A DNA stretch of 64,000 nt from Hyphobacterium sp. CCMP332 (GTDB taxonomy: Bacteria > Bacteroidota > Bacteroidia > Cytophagales > CCMP332): the NCBI GenBank assembly GCA_014323545.1, contig CP058647.1, positions 688,001-752,000 of the forward strand, written 5' to 3'. The notes beneath the pieces were generated by a model. The model was given only the letters and a program-made list of their open reading frames with translations, was not told the origin of the DNA and made no database searches. This document shows positions 20,931-29,633 of the stretch, one piece after another; the stretch's first letter is position 1; each line of letters begins with the position of its first letter. Position numbers and translations under genes: made by a program.

Positions 20931-21533
20931 CTAACTCTTATAACCTAAAGTCTTAGCGTACATTTTTAGTTTCTCTTTAAGCAAATTTCTTGCTCTGTGA
21001 AGTCGTGATCTCACCGTGCCAATCGGTATATCAAGTATTTTGGACATCTCTTCATAAGTGAATCCTTCCAGATCACACAATATGATTGCAGTTCTAAAAT
21101 CAACATCAAGCGCATTTAAAGCTGTGGCTACTTCATCACCAATTTTATCTCTTTCAGTTTCAGTTCTTAAATCAACCGTTTTATTTGAATCTGCATCCTC
21201 AGAGTTATAAGTGTGCTCTAAATCGCTATAATCAACCTTTGTTGGTTGCTTGCTTTTCTTGCGAAATTCATTGATGAAACTATTTTTCAGGATGCGGAAC
21301 AACCATGCTTTAGCATTGGTTCCCGGCTCATATGAATCAAAAAAACGATAAGCTTTTAAATAGGTGTCCTGAACCAGGTCATTGGCGTCATCTTCATCCA
21401 GGGTTAGTCGGTATGCAAAATTGTAAAGTGAATCCAGATAACCCATAAACTCATCAATAAAAAGTTTATGTCTTTTTCCACCTTTGAGGTTAATTTGAGG
21501 TCTATTTGAAATATCCACTTTTTTTTCTGCCAT
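20931..21533 (-). CDS. ECF (sigma-70 family) RNA polymerase sigma factor
   Basis: Alternative sigma factor of 200 residues. Region 2 spans about 35-105 (FAYRLTLDEDDANDLVQDTYLKAYRFF, with AWLFRILKNSFINEFRKK) and region 4 about 135-190 (FRTAIILCDLEGFTYEEMSKIL, then IPIGTVRSRLHRARNLLK). There is no extra C-terminal domain. The ATG lies only 5 nt after a TATTTTTG box, which suggests a leaderless or nearly leaderless mRNA. The neighbour 4 bp downstream is its likely anti-sigma partner. The regulon cannot be read from the window. Confidence 0.94.
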   Translation of the reverse strand: MAEKKVDISNRPQINLKGGKRHKLFIDEFMGYLDSLYNFAYRLTLDEDDANDLVQDTYLKAYRFFDSYEPGTNAKAWLFRILKNSFINEFRKKSKQPTKVDYSDLEHTYNSEDADSNKTVDLRTETERDKIGDEVATALNALDVDFRTAIILCDLEGFTYEEMSKILDIPIGTVRSRLHRARNLLKEKLKMYAKTLGYKS

Positions 21534-21538
21534 TGTTT

Positions 21539-21565
21539 CAAAAATAAGAATTCTATTTAGATCAA
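21539..21565 (-). promoter_or_regulatory. Candidate promoter of the sigma factor operon
   Basis: On the minus strand TATTTTTG (21546-21539) exactly fits TAnnTTTG and ends 5 nt before the ATG. A TTG at 21565-21563 lies 16 bp upstream, slightly short of the usual 19-21 bp. Confidence 0.45.
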
Positions 21566-21715
21566 GCCATTTTAAGTTTTTATAATACCCATTAATTGTC
21601 GCAGGCTCTACTTATTATATTAATTAACTAAACATCAATTATGTTTGCTTGTGATTGAAATGATATTACGATACTATTGATCTTATATTTCATTGATAAT
21701 GGCTAATATTGAGCT

Positions 21716-22492
21716 ATGGAGGCAACAGATGTAAAGATATCTTTAGTGATTATTGCATTCAATGAAGAAGACAAGCTGGCCAATTGCATCAATAGCGCCA
21801 AGGAAGTAGTTGATGATATTTTGGTCGTTGATTCTTATTCCACAGATCAAACGGTCCTAATTGCAGGATCACTAGGTGCAAGAGTGATTCAAAACACTTT
21901 TGAAGGACATATTGAACAGAAAAATTTCGCCCTTCAAAATGCATATTACGAACATGTCCTTTCTTTAGATGCCGATGAAGCACTATCTGAACAGCTAAGA
22001 AAAAACATCTTGAAAATAAAGTCTGGTTGGCAAGCCGATGCCTATAAAATGAATCGATTGACAAGTTATTGTGGAAAATGGATTCGTCACGGGACCTGGT
22101 ATCCTGACCGCAAAATAAGACTTTTTAAAAAAGATGCAGGATCCTGGAAAGGATCAAATCCACATGACCGTTTTGATGTCATGGAAGGAAAAGAAATAAG
22201 CTTTATTAAAGGAGATATACTTCATTACACCATGGATAATATTTCAGACCATTTAAAACAAATGGATTATTTCACTGAAATCATGGCCAGAGATCTACAT
22301 AAGGCCGGTAAAAAATCAAACTACTTGAAATTAATTTTTAGCCCTATGATTAAATTTGTTATGGCTTATTTTGTCCGCTTGGGATTTTTAGATGGCTATT
22401 ACGGTTTGGTAATTGCCTTGAATTCAGCCCATGCTTCATTTTTGAAATATGCGAAATTGATGGATTTTAATCGCAGGGGGATTGACAAATAG
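21716..22492 (+). CDS. Family 2 glycosyltransferase (WaaE/KdtX-like)
   Basis: Transfers a sugar from a nucleotide donor, most likely onto the lipopolysaccharide core. It has 258 residues, GT-A fold: ISLVIIAFNEEDKLANCI at 8-25, donor-binding VVDSYSTDQT near 37-46 and LSLDADEAL near 80-88 (metal-binding DxD). The region HGTWYPDRKIRLFKK resembles WaaE-type lipid-core transferases. It is the first of three envelope genes (GT2, GT9, MsbA-like) with 3-bp or overlapping junctions. A near-consensus -7 box (TAATATTG, 21704-21711) lies 4 nt before the ATG. Confidence 0.88.
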   Translation: MEATDVKISLVIIAFNEEDKLANCINSAKEVVDDILVVDSYSTDQTVLIAGSLGARVIQNTFEGHIEQKNFALQNAYYEHVLSLDADEALSEQLRKNILKIKSGWQADAYKMNRLTSYCGKWIRHGTWYPDRKIRLFKKDAGSWKGSNPHDRFDVMEGKEISFIKGDILHYTMDNISDHLKQMDYFTEIMARDLHKAGKKSNYLKLIFSPMIKFVMAYFVRLGFLDGYYGLVIALNSAHASFLKYAKLMDFNRRGIDK

Positions 22493-22495
22493 AAT

Positions 22496-23491
22496 TTGGA
22501 AGAATTGAAGTTGTCACGAATTGCAATAAGCCGAACCGATGCCATTGGAGATGTAATCCTCACCTTACCACTATGCGGGTATCTCAAATCCCTCAATCCT
22601 GAAATTAAGATTGACTTTATTGCAAGAAATTATACTAAAGCCATAATACAACGTTCAGAAAATATCGATTCGGTAATACTAGATACAGAAGTTGATGAAT
22701 ATTTCAACAAGAATAAACCGGATGCGATTATTATAGTATTCCCAGATAAAAAAATATCATTGCTGGCTAAAAAATATAAGGTCAAAACAAGAATTGGGAC
22801 TTCACATCGATGGTGGCATTGGTTGCATTTGAATAAAAGAGTTGATTTCACCAGAAAAAATTCGAGTTTACATGAGTCTCAACTCAATTTTGAATTGCTA
22901 AAGGGATTGGAAATTGATTTCGTCCCTGAATTAGATGAAATACCTAGCTATTTAGGAATTAAAAGAAAATCCAAGGAAAAATCGACAAAAAAAAGGATTC
23001 TTTTTCACCCTAAATCAAGAGGCAGTGCCAGGGACTGGCCACTGGGCAATTATAAAAAACTGGCCTTACTTCTTCCCGATGATGAATTTGAAATTATAGT
23101 TACAGGCACTGAAAAAGAAGAGGAGATTATAAATCAGGAAGATCCGCAATTTTTTATTGATTCAGGTGTAAAAAATCATATGGGGAAATACAGTCTGGAA
23201 CAATTGTTTGACTTTATTGGAGATTCTGATGCGGTAGTAGCTTGCTCAACTGGCCCCCTGCATATCGCAGCCATTCAAAACGTTTTTGCCCTTGGGCTTT
23301 ATCCACCAATTAAGCCGATGCACCCTGGCAGATGGGCTCCTATAGGAAAATATGTTAAAACATTGACAGGAAAATCGAATTGTATTAATTGCCCCATTCC
23401 TTCAAATTGCGATTGTATGAAGAAGATAAGTCCTGAAAAAGTTACATCAGAGTTAGTTTCATTTTTTAATTCACGAGATTTACAGGAATGA
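22496..23491 (+). CDS. Family 9 glycosyltransferase (heptosyltransferase-like)
   Basis: A 331-residue GT-B enzyme of the ADP-heptose:LPS heptosyltransferase family. Near the N terminus it has SRTDAIGDVILTLPLCGYL, the acceptor-side signature, and a C-terminal half with FHPKSRGSARDWPLGNYKKL and CSTGPLHIAA (residues about 251-260), the sugar-nucleotide site. No ATG is available; the frame opens at TTG 22496, 3 bp after the GT2 stop. Cys-rich segment SNCINCPIPSNCDC near 300-313 is typical of some family members. It overlaps the next gene by 4 bp. Confidence 0.87.
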   Translation: MEELKLSRIAISRTDAIGDVILTLPLCGYLKSLNPEIKIDFIARNYTKAIIQRSENIDSVILDTEVDEYFNKNKPDAIIIVFPDKKISLLAKKYKVKTRIGTSHRWWHWLHLNKRVDFTRKNSSLHESQLNFELLKGLEIDFVPELDEIPSYLGIKRKSKEKSTKKRILFHPKSRGSARDWPLGNYKKLALLLPDDEFEIIVTGTEKEEEIINQEDPQFFIDSGVKNHMGKYSLEQLFDFIGDSDAVVACSTGPLHIAAIQNVFALGLYPPIKPMHPGRWAPIGKYVKTLTGKSNCINCPIPSNCDCMKKISPEKVTSELVSFFNSRDLQE

Positions 23492-25320
23492 AAACTTATT
23501 TCAGATTATTAGGTTTTGCCCCTTCGATAAAGAAGTACATACCAATCTACTTTCTTTTCTCACTACTGTATATTGTTTTCAGTCAATTTAATTTTATTCT
23601 GATCATGCCCCTTTTGGATCTATTATTTGGAAAGGTCCAATCCACACCTGCAGAACTCATCGAACCGGGGGCATTTGAATTTTCTATTGAGTACTTAAAA
23701 AATTCATTTAATTATTATCTCAAAAATATAATTATAGAAAGCGGTGCTTTTGAGGCTTTAAAGGTTATTTGCCTTGTAGTAATTGCAGCTACTTTTCTCA
23801 GCAATGTGTTTCGGTATTTATCGCAAAGACTGGTTGAAACCATTCGCGCTTCAATCGTTAGAAACATCAGAGAAAGGGTATATAATCATACGATTTCACT
23901 CAATATTGGATTTTTCACAAATGAGCGAAAGGGAGATATAATTTCACGAATAACCACCGATATACAAGAGATCGAAAACAGATTAACCAGTACAATATCA
24001 GTCATTATCAAAGATCCATTAATGCTTTTGGGTTATTTCTTTATTCTGTTCTCACTATCAATTAAACTCACACTGTTTTCTCTAATTATTATACCGGTCA
24101 TGGGTGGGATGATTGGCGTATTGGTAAAACAGCTCAAAAAAGATTCACAAAACACCCAAAATTCATTAAGTCGCTTAATTAGTATGATGGATGAAACCTT
24201 TTCAGGCTTAAGGGTTATAAAAGCATTTAACGCGACGGGGTTTATTAAAAAGAACTTCAAAAAAGAAAATGACTATTATGCTCACAAAGTCAGAAGAATG
24301 AATGTGAAAAAAGAACTGGCGAGTCCAACTTCAGAATTTTTAGGCGTTCTTTTGGTATCAGGTATATTACTTATAGGTGGGTATTTTGTTTTGGCAGATC
24401 AAAGTTCATTAAGCGCCTCCGAATTTATCGCATATCTGGCTGTATTTTCTCAAGTTATGCGTCCTGCAAAATCAATAACCGAGGCATTTAGTTCAGTTCA
24501 AAGAAGTTTGGTTGCCGGTGATCGTGTGATTGAATTGATGGAAAAGAAGAATCCAATTGTTGAATCGGATAATCCTGTTTTTATAAAAGATTTTAATGAC
24601 AAAATAGAATTAAAAAATATCAATTTTTACTACGGTGAAAAGCAGGTATTGAAAAACATAAACTTCGAAGTCAAAAAAGGCAAGATGGTCGCGCTTGTTG
24701 GGCCTTCCGGTGGTGGTAAGTCTACATTGGCCGATCTAATTCCCCGTTTTGCAGATCCTAAAAGTGGTCAAATCCTGGTTGACGGCTATGAATTAAAAGA
24801 AATTGACATCCAATCGCTCAGAAATCTAATGGGCATTGTTACACAGGAGGCGATTTTATTTAATGACAGTATTTTCAACAATATATCATTTGGAATAGAA
24901 GCCAGTGAAGAAGCGGTCATTCGGGCTGCAAAAATTGCCAATGCACATGATTTTATCATGGCGACTGAAGACGGCTACAATACCACAATTGGCGATCGCG
25001 GTATGCGACTTTCCGGCGGACAAAGACAACGCATAAGTATTGCGAGAGCAGTGCTTAAAAACCCTCCCATACTTATTTTAGATGAAGCCACTTCTGCTCT
25101 GGATACCGAATCTGAAAGAATGGTTCAAGAGGCATTAAATAAATTGATGATGAATCGAACTTCATTGGTAATTGCCCATCGTTTAAGTACCATTCAGGAA
25201 GCCGATGAAATTATAGTTCTTCAGGAAGGTGAAATCATCGAAAGAGGTAATCATTTTGATCTGATTGAAAATAAACACGGGTTATATACGCGATTAAAGC
25301 AAATGCAAAGCCTCAACTGA
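23488..25320 (+). CDS. ABC exporter, MsbA-like lipid flippase
   Basis: Half-size ABC exporter of 610 residues: a transmembrane domain with about six spans (residues 1-340) fused to an ATPase domain (370-610). Walker A GPSGGGKST is near 408-416, the signature LSGGQRQR near 510-517 and Walker B ILILDEATSALD near 530-541, with H-loop IAHRLST near 568. With two LPS-type glycosyltransferases upstream, export of lipid A-core to the outer leaflet is the most likely job; drug export cannot be excluded. The first cytoplasmic and periplasmic loops are longer than in E. coli MsbA. Confidence 0.85.
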   Translation: MKTYFRLLGFAPSIKKYIPIYFLFSLLYIVFSQFNFILIMPLLDLLFGKVQSTPAELIEPGAFEFSIEYLKNSFNYYLKNIIIESGAFEALKVICLVVIAATFLSNVFRYLSQRLVETIRASIVRNIRERVYNHTISLNIGFFTNERKGDIISRITTDIQEIENRLTSTISVIIKDPLMLLGYFFILFSLSIKLTLFSLIIIPVMGGMIGVLVKQLKKDSQNTQNSLSRLISMMDETFSGLRVIKAFNATGFIKKNFKKENDYYAHKVRRMNVKKELASPTSEFLGVLLVSGILLIGGYFVLADQSSLSASEFIAYLAVFSQVMRPAKSITEAFSSVQRSLVAGDRVIELMEKKNPIVESDNPVFIKDFNDKIELKNINFYYGEKQVLKNINFEVKKGKMVALVGPSGGGKSTLADLIPRFADPKSGQILVDGYELKEIDIQSLRNLMGIVTQEAILFNDSIFNNISFGIEASEEAVIRAAKIANAHDFIMATEDGYNTTIGDRGMRLSGGQRQRISIARAVLKNPPILILDEATSALDTESERMVQEALNKLMMNRTSLVIAHRLSTIQEADEIIVLQEGEIIERGNHFDLIENKHGLYTRLKQMQSLN

Positions 25321-25332
25321 ATTTAGAATTGA

Positions 25333-25474
25333 CAATTACGGATTACGAATAAATTTAGGGTTGATTCAATATTCAAAAAATATATAGCTCGCAATTAAAA
25401 TTTCGTAATTGATAATTCGTCATTGATAATTCGTAATTGATAATTCGTAATTGATAATTCGTAATTCGTAATTG
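25333..25474. repeat. Long inverted repeat enclosing the tandem array
   Basis: The 18 bp at 25333-25350 (CAATTACGGATTACGAAT) is the reverse complement of 25457-25474 with one mismatch. The array of 14-bp units lies in the enclosed loop. It fills the convergent gap between the MsbA-like gene and moaE and could act as a bidirectional transcription stop, though it lacks a GC-rich stem. Confidence 0.6.
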
Positions 25475-25475
25475 A
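25399..25475. repeat. Tandem 14-bp repeat (TAATTCGTAATTGA)
   Basis: Five full units and one 7-bp half unit occur head to tail: 25399-25412 (diverged), 25413-25426 (one change), 25427-25440, 25441-25454, half unit 25455-25461, 25462-25475. Each unit contains TAATT and AATTG sub-palindromes. The array ends directly at the moaE stop codon. There are no spacers, so it is not a CRISPR array. Confidence 0.85.
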
Positions 25476-25892
25476 TTAAGGGTGTGTAGCTACCCATACT
25501 TCACCATCTTCAAAGAACTCTTTTTTCCAGATTGGAACGTTTTCTTTTAATGTATCTATAGCGTATTGACATGCTTCGAATGCGGCTTTTCTGTGTGGAG
25601 TTGAAATAGCAATTACTACTGCCGTTTCCCCGACTTCCAAAACCCCAATTCTATGATGTATGCAGATATTATGGGCATCCCATTTTGATTCAATAAATTG
25701 AGCAATTTTAAGCATTTCTTTTTCTGCCATTGGAATATAAGACTCAAATTCAAGACGTTCAACAGTTTTGCCATTGGTTTGATTTCTAACTGTACCAATA
25801 AAAGTGGCTATCCCTCCGGCTTCATGATGTCTGACAAAATCAAGACAGAATCCGCAATCTAATTTTTCCTCCTTTATCTTAATTTCAATCAT
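25476..25892 (-). CDS. moaE: Molybdopterin synthase catalytic subunit
   Basis: Large subunit of molybdopterin synthase; converts cyclic pyranopterin monophosphate to molybdopterin with sulfur from MoaD. It has 138 residues from ATG 25890-25892 (MIEIKIKEEKLD), 1 bp after the moaD stop; a GTG 12 bp earlier would overlap moaD. Visible are HHRIGVLEVGETAVVIAIST and RKAAFEACQYAIDTLKENVP, followed by IWKKEFFEDGEVW with the active-site Lys pair. It is the last gene of a two-gene unit. Confidence 0.95.
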   Translation of the reverse strand: MIEIKIKEEKLDCGFCLDFVRHHEAGGIATFIGTVRNQTNGKTVERLEFESYIPMAEKEMLKIAQFIESKWDAHNICIHHRIGVLEVGETAVVIAISTPHRKAAFEACQYAIDTLKENVPIWKKEFFEDGEVWVATHP

Positions 25893-25893
25893 A

Positions 25894-26136
25894 TTACCCT
25901 CCACTTACAGGTGGAATGATCACAACTTCTTCGTTTTCCTTGATCTGATATTCATCGGACTGATAATCTTCGTTTATTGCAAATTTTAGACTTCTAAGTT
26001 TATGAAAACCAGGATATTCATTTACCAGTTTGTTTTTTAGATCTGCTATTTTAGTGCCCGATTCAAGATGAAGAGTCAACTCCTTCTTTTTTAGTATTTC
26101 TTTTGCAATTCCAAAGGCCAAGAGCTTAACCTGCAT
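25894..26136 (-). CDS. moaD: Molybdopterin synthase sulfur carrier subunit
   Basis: Ubiquitin-like sulfur carrier of 80 residues ending in PPVSGG; the terminal Gly-Gly is adenylated and thiocarboxylated by a MoeB-type enzyme (the MoeB-like gene at 30.2 kb is the candidate). The ATG at 26134-26136 (MQVKLLAFGIAKEIL) is preferred to a TTG 9 bp upstream. A near-consensus box TTAATTTG (26150-26143) lies 6 nt before the ATG. Divergent from moaA. Confidence 0.93.
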   Translation of the reverse strand: MQVKLLAFGIAKEILKKKELTLHLESGTKIADLKNKLVNEYPGFHKLRSLKFAINEDYQSDEYQIKENEEVVIIPPVSGG

Positions 26137-26270
26137 AAAAATCAAATTAATGTCTAAATTTCAAAATATTGACAGTGTAAATTTAAAGCTTTGGTCTGAA
26201 TATCTTAATTTTTACCTTGCAAAGGATAATTCAATATTCACAATTAATCAGATTAAACTAAATCATTCCA

Positions 26271-27260
26271 TTGAGTCTTTTTGATAATCACGGTCGTAGA
26301 ATAAACTATTTGAGAATAGCTGTTACAGATCGATGCAATCTGCGATGCTTTTATTGTATGCCTGAAAATGGAATTCAATATGTGAAACGCACAGATTTAA
26401 TGTCATTTGAAGAGTTGTTAAGGACAATTCATGTATTTGCTTCAGCCGGTATTTCAAAACTTCGCATTACCGGAGGAGAACCTTTTGCCAGGAAGAATAT
26501 CATTGACTTTCTAAAAGAGGCTTCCAAAATTCAGAATGTAGAACAAATTCACATTACATCAAATGGGACTTTTGATAATGATGTTATTGATGAACTCCGT
26601 CGAATAGGAATAAAATCTCTAAACCTCAGTCTTGATAGTCTTGACAAGGAAAGATTTTATCAAATAACAAGAAAAAATCTATTCGAAAAAGTTTATTCAA
26701 ATTACCTGGAATTATTAAAATCAAAAATTGATGTGAAAGTCAATATGGTGGTCATGGACGGGAAGAATATTGAAGATATTTATCCCATGCTTGAACTTGC
26801 AAAAAAAGACAAGGTATCAATTCGTTTTATTGAAGAAATGCCATTTAACGGAACCGATGGCAGAGGAAATGCATCATTCTGGCCGATGAAGAAAATTCTC
26901 GATTTTATCCAATCCGAATACGAGATCCAAAAAATTCCGGATCCTGAATATTCTACATCCTACAATTATAGGATTAAGGGGTTCAAAGGTAGTTTTGGAA
27001 TAATCGCCGCCTATACCAGGACTTTTTGTGGAACTTGTAATCGGATACGAATCACACCTCAAGGCGATTTACGTACATGTTTGTATGGCAATGGTGTATT
27101 AAATATTCGAGACCTTTTAAGAAGCGAGATCGAAGATGAAGATTTACTAAAACATTTAAAAGTGGTCTTAAATCAAAGGGCTAAAAATGGATTTGAAGCT
27201 GAGAAACATATCAGAAGAGTCAATCAATCTTTTGAATCCATGGCAAGCATAGGAGGATAA
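26271..27260 (+). CDS. moaA: GTP 3',8-cyclase
   Basis: Radical-SAM enzyme that rearranges GTP in the first step of molybdenum cofactor synthesis. It has 329 residues. The radical-SAM cluster motif is CNLRCFYC at residues 24-31; the second cluster is formed by FCGTCNRIRITPQGDLRTC near 252-270; and the protein ends in Gly-Gly (ASIGG), which the enzyme needs. There is no ATG near the N terminus: the frame opens with TTG at 26271 (LFDNHGRRINYLRIAVTDR fits the family N terminus) soon after an in-frame stop. moeA starts 1 bp downstream. Confidence 0.95.
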   Translation: MSLFDNHGRRINYLRIAVTDRCNLRCFYCMPENGIQYVKRTDLMSFEELLRTIHVFASAGISKLRITGGEPFARKNIIDFLKEASKIQNVEQIHITSNGTFDNDVIDELRRIGIKSLNLSLDSLDKERFYQITRKNLFEKVYSNYLELLKSKIDVKVNMVVMDGKNIEDIYPMLELAKKDKVSIRFIEEMPFNGTDGRGNASFWPMKKILDFIQSEYEIQKIPDPEYSTSYNYRIKGFKGSFGIIAAYTRTFCGTCNRIRITPQGDLRTCLYGNGVLNIRDLLRSEIEDEDLLKHLKVVLNQRAKNGFEAEKHIRRVNQSFESMASIGG

Positions 27261-27261
27261 T

Positions 27262-28458
27262 ATGATCAGCGTTGAAGAAGCCGAAAAAATTCTATCCGAG
27301 AATTACAGAGATTTTGGGACCGAAAAAATCCCCATTGAAAAATCAGTCGGAAGAATTATAAGAGAAGATATAATAGCAGATCGCGATTTTCCGCCATTCG
27401 ATCGTGTAACAATGGACGGCATCGCTATTCGATATAATGCTATTGAAAAAGGCGAAAAAGATTTTTCTATAAGAGGTGCCGCTGCTGCCGGTGATCCGCA
27501 AAAATCATTGAGAGAAAAAGGGGCTTGTCTGGAAGTAATGACCGGAGCAATAATGCCAGATGGCCTGGATACGGTAGTCCCTTATGAAAAAATAGAAATA
27601 AGAGAAGGTAAAGCTTATCTGAAAACAGAAGAAATTAAATACAAACAGAATATTCACTTCAGGGTAGAAGATCGTAGAAAAGGGGATGTATTGATTAAAT
27701 CCGGAATGAAAATTTCAGCGGCTGAAATCGGCCTTTGTGCCACGGTTGGAAAATCTGTAGTTAAGGTCAGTCGGCTTCCAAAAACAATTATTATATCAAC
27801 AGGAAAAGAACTTGTAGGGATAAACGATAAGCCCGAGGCACATCAAATTAGAGAAAGTAATGTATATGCCATTCAGGCCCTTCTAAAAAAAGTTCAAATT
27901 GAAGCGAATACAATGCATTTACCGGATGATTATGATACCATAATCAAAATTCTCAAAGAACTTTTAAATGAATTTGAAATAATTATTTTAAGCGGTGGTG
28001 TATCGAAAGGAAAATTTGATTTTATCCCCAATGCGTTAGAAGAATTGGGCTTGAAAAAATGTTTTCACAGAATTGCGCAAAGGCCCGGAAAACCGTTTTG
28101 GTTTGGAACCCTCGAAAATAAGGTAAGTGTATTTGCACTTCCCGGAAATCCGGTTTCATCTTTTTTGTGTATCAATTATTACTTTTTCGATTGGCTAAAC
28201 GGTTCAATTGAAGCTTATAAAAACCAAAGGCCATTAGCAAAATTGGGTAGAGATATTGAATTCAAAGCAGATCTTACTTATTTTTTGGAAGTCAATCTGG
28301 AGTATACAGAAAAAGCTGAACTCATAGCTTTCCCAAACAAAGGGAATGGGTCGGGAGATCTTGCGAATTTAACCAACAACTCTGCTTTTACTATTCTTCC
28401 AAGGGGACGTGAAATTTATAAAAAAGGTGAAGTTTTTCCTGTCCTGATCTACCGATAA
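27262..28458 (+). CDS. moeA: Molybdopterin molybdenumtransferase
   Basis: Inserts molybdate into adenylylated molybdopterin. It has 398 residues with the usual MoeA order: N-terminal domains with DRDFPPFDRVTMDGIA at about 41-56, the MPT-binding domain with ILSGGVSKGKFDFIP near 244-258 and FALPGNPVSSFLC near 290-302, then the C-terminal domain IV. It follows moaA by 1 bp; the unit ends 29 bp before the convergent MobA fusion. Confidence 0.95.
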   Translation: MISVEEAEKILSENYRDFGTEKIPIEKSVGRIIREDIIADRDFPPFDRVTMDGIAIRYNAIEKGEKDFSIRGAAAAGDPQKSLREKGACLEVMTGAIMPDGLDTVVPYEKIEIREGKAYLKTEEIKYKQNIHFRVEDRRKGDVLIKSGMKISAAEIGLCATVGKSVVKVSRLPKTIIISTGKELVGINDKPEAHQIRESNVYAIQALLKKVQIEANTMHLPDDYDTIIKILKELLNEFEIIILSGGVSKGKFDFIPNALEELGLKKCFHRIAQRPGKPFWFGTLENKVSVFALPGNPVSSFLCINYYFFDWLNGSIEAYKNQRPLAKLGRDIEFKADLTYFLEVNLEYTEKAELIAFPNKGNGSGDLANLTNNSAFTILPRGREIYKKGEVFPVLIYR

Positions 28459-28487
28459 ATTATTTACTCAATTCAATTCCAATACTT

Positions 28488-29633
28488 TTACTTTGAAGAA
28501 TCTATTTTTGATCGGATTTTTGCCATTTCCTCAGGTGTATTGGCATTGAATAAATGTTCCTTATTCTCAATCTCCAACTCCTCAACATCTGAATTGATTA
28601 ATGCTTTTCTCGGACATGAGAATCCAAGCGATAGAAAGTTTAATAGGCGCGGATAAGATCTCGGTTCCCAAATGGTGATCAGCGGTTCGGGAAAATTGGT
28701 CTCAGGATTGTGAAAACAAGTGGCGTATTTTGAAGTGTTTCTATTACCTACCAGCTGATTGATCGTCTCTTTATTAAGCAATGGAATGTCTGTCGCTAAA
28801 ACAAGCCATGCGGCATTCGGATCATGTATAAACGCAGAAACAATTCCTGAATAAGGTCCCAATCCTGTGATTTTATCTTCTATCTGAGGAAGTTTTGAAT
28901 CAGATTTTTGGGCCACAGATAAATAGGTTTCTTCACAAAAACCCGAAATTAATTCATAGATATATTCGTTTTGAGGTTTGCCATGGTAATCGATCTTTGT
29001 TTTGTCTTTACCCATTCTCAAACTCTTTCCTCCTGCCAATACAAGGCCTTTTAATTTGGGTCTCTTTGTTTCTTCTATTCCTCTGATTAACGTTGCAATT
29101 CCTTCAATCCACCTAATTTTAAATGTTGGAATACTTTTCCAGTCTTTGATCGCTTCTTTCAGGAAATCATATATCTCAGTCTCTCCTTCAGCAAACACAA
29201 AAGCTACTACATTTTTAAGTCGGTCTAGTTTACGGCTTAGCGACTCTTTTTTCTTTTCATTGATTATGACAATTTGCTTATCACCCAAAAAATGATTTCC
29301 ATTAATCAATAAGAGGTCAAGATCCAGAAATTGCGAGCGCAGTTCGAATTCCGAATAATCACTTTTGAAATTGACCTGATGATGAGAGATTTTATCGGTG
29401 TAAGTCAAATTGAAGTCCAGGGCTTTTTCACCTTCCCCATGATCCGCATCCATGTAACCGACATTGATATTTTTCAATTTTGGACTGATGTCTTTTACTA
29501 AATCCTGAATTTCAACACAAGGAGCACCGATAAAGGCAATTTCATTTCTATGATATTTTCCTCCCAACGGCTTTTCCAGATCAGCGTGTTTTTTATGCTC
29601 TTTTGAAGTCACTTTTACCTCCTGTTTTTTCAA
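28488..29633 (-). CDS. mobA: MobB-like / MobA fusion (molybdenum cofactor guanylyltransferase)
   Basis: The C-terminal part (about 195-381) is MobA, which adds GMP to Mo-molybdopterin: LVLAGGKSLRMGKDKTK is the GTP-binding motif at about 198-214, and ATDIPLL near 281 replaces the CDMP-type metal site. The N-terminal part (about 28-185) looks like MobB (IAFIGAPCVEIQDLVKDI, then GYMDADHG and LLLINGNHFLGDK), but the P-loop GxxGxGKT is degenerate (GAPCVEIQ), so NTP binding is doubtful. The ATG at 29631-29633 overlaps the moaC end by 41 bp; no other ATG precedes the domain. Downstream of moaC in one unit. Confidence 0.85.
   Translation of the reverse strand: MKKQEVKVTSKEHKKHADLEKPLGGKYHRNEIAFIGAPCVEIQDLVKDISPKLKNINVGYMDADHGEGEKALDFNLTYTDKISHHQVNFKSDYSEFELRSQFLDLDLLLINGNHFLGDKQIVIINEKKKESLSRKLDRLKNVVAFVFAEGETEIYDFLKEAIKDWKSIPTFKIRWIEGIATLIRGIEETKRPKLKGLVLAGGKSLRMGKDKTKIDYHGKPQNEYIYELISGFCEETYLSVAQKSDSKLPQIEDKITGLGPYSGIVSAFIHDPNAAWLVLATDIPLLNKETINQLVGNRNTSKYATCFHNPETNFPEPLITIWEPRSYPRLLNFLSLGFSCPRKALINSDVEELEIENKEHLFNANTPEEMAKIRSKIDSSK

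Noticed and set aside
25399-25475. CRISPR-like appearance of the tandem array
   Set aside because: Units are contiguous with no unique spacers, only 14 bp long, and there are no cas genes nearby.
26137-26270. Molybdenum-cofactor riboswitch between moaD and moaA
   Set aside because: The gap is 134 bp of AT-rich sequence with no recognisable conserved stems.
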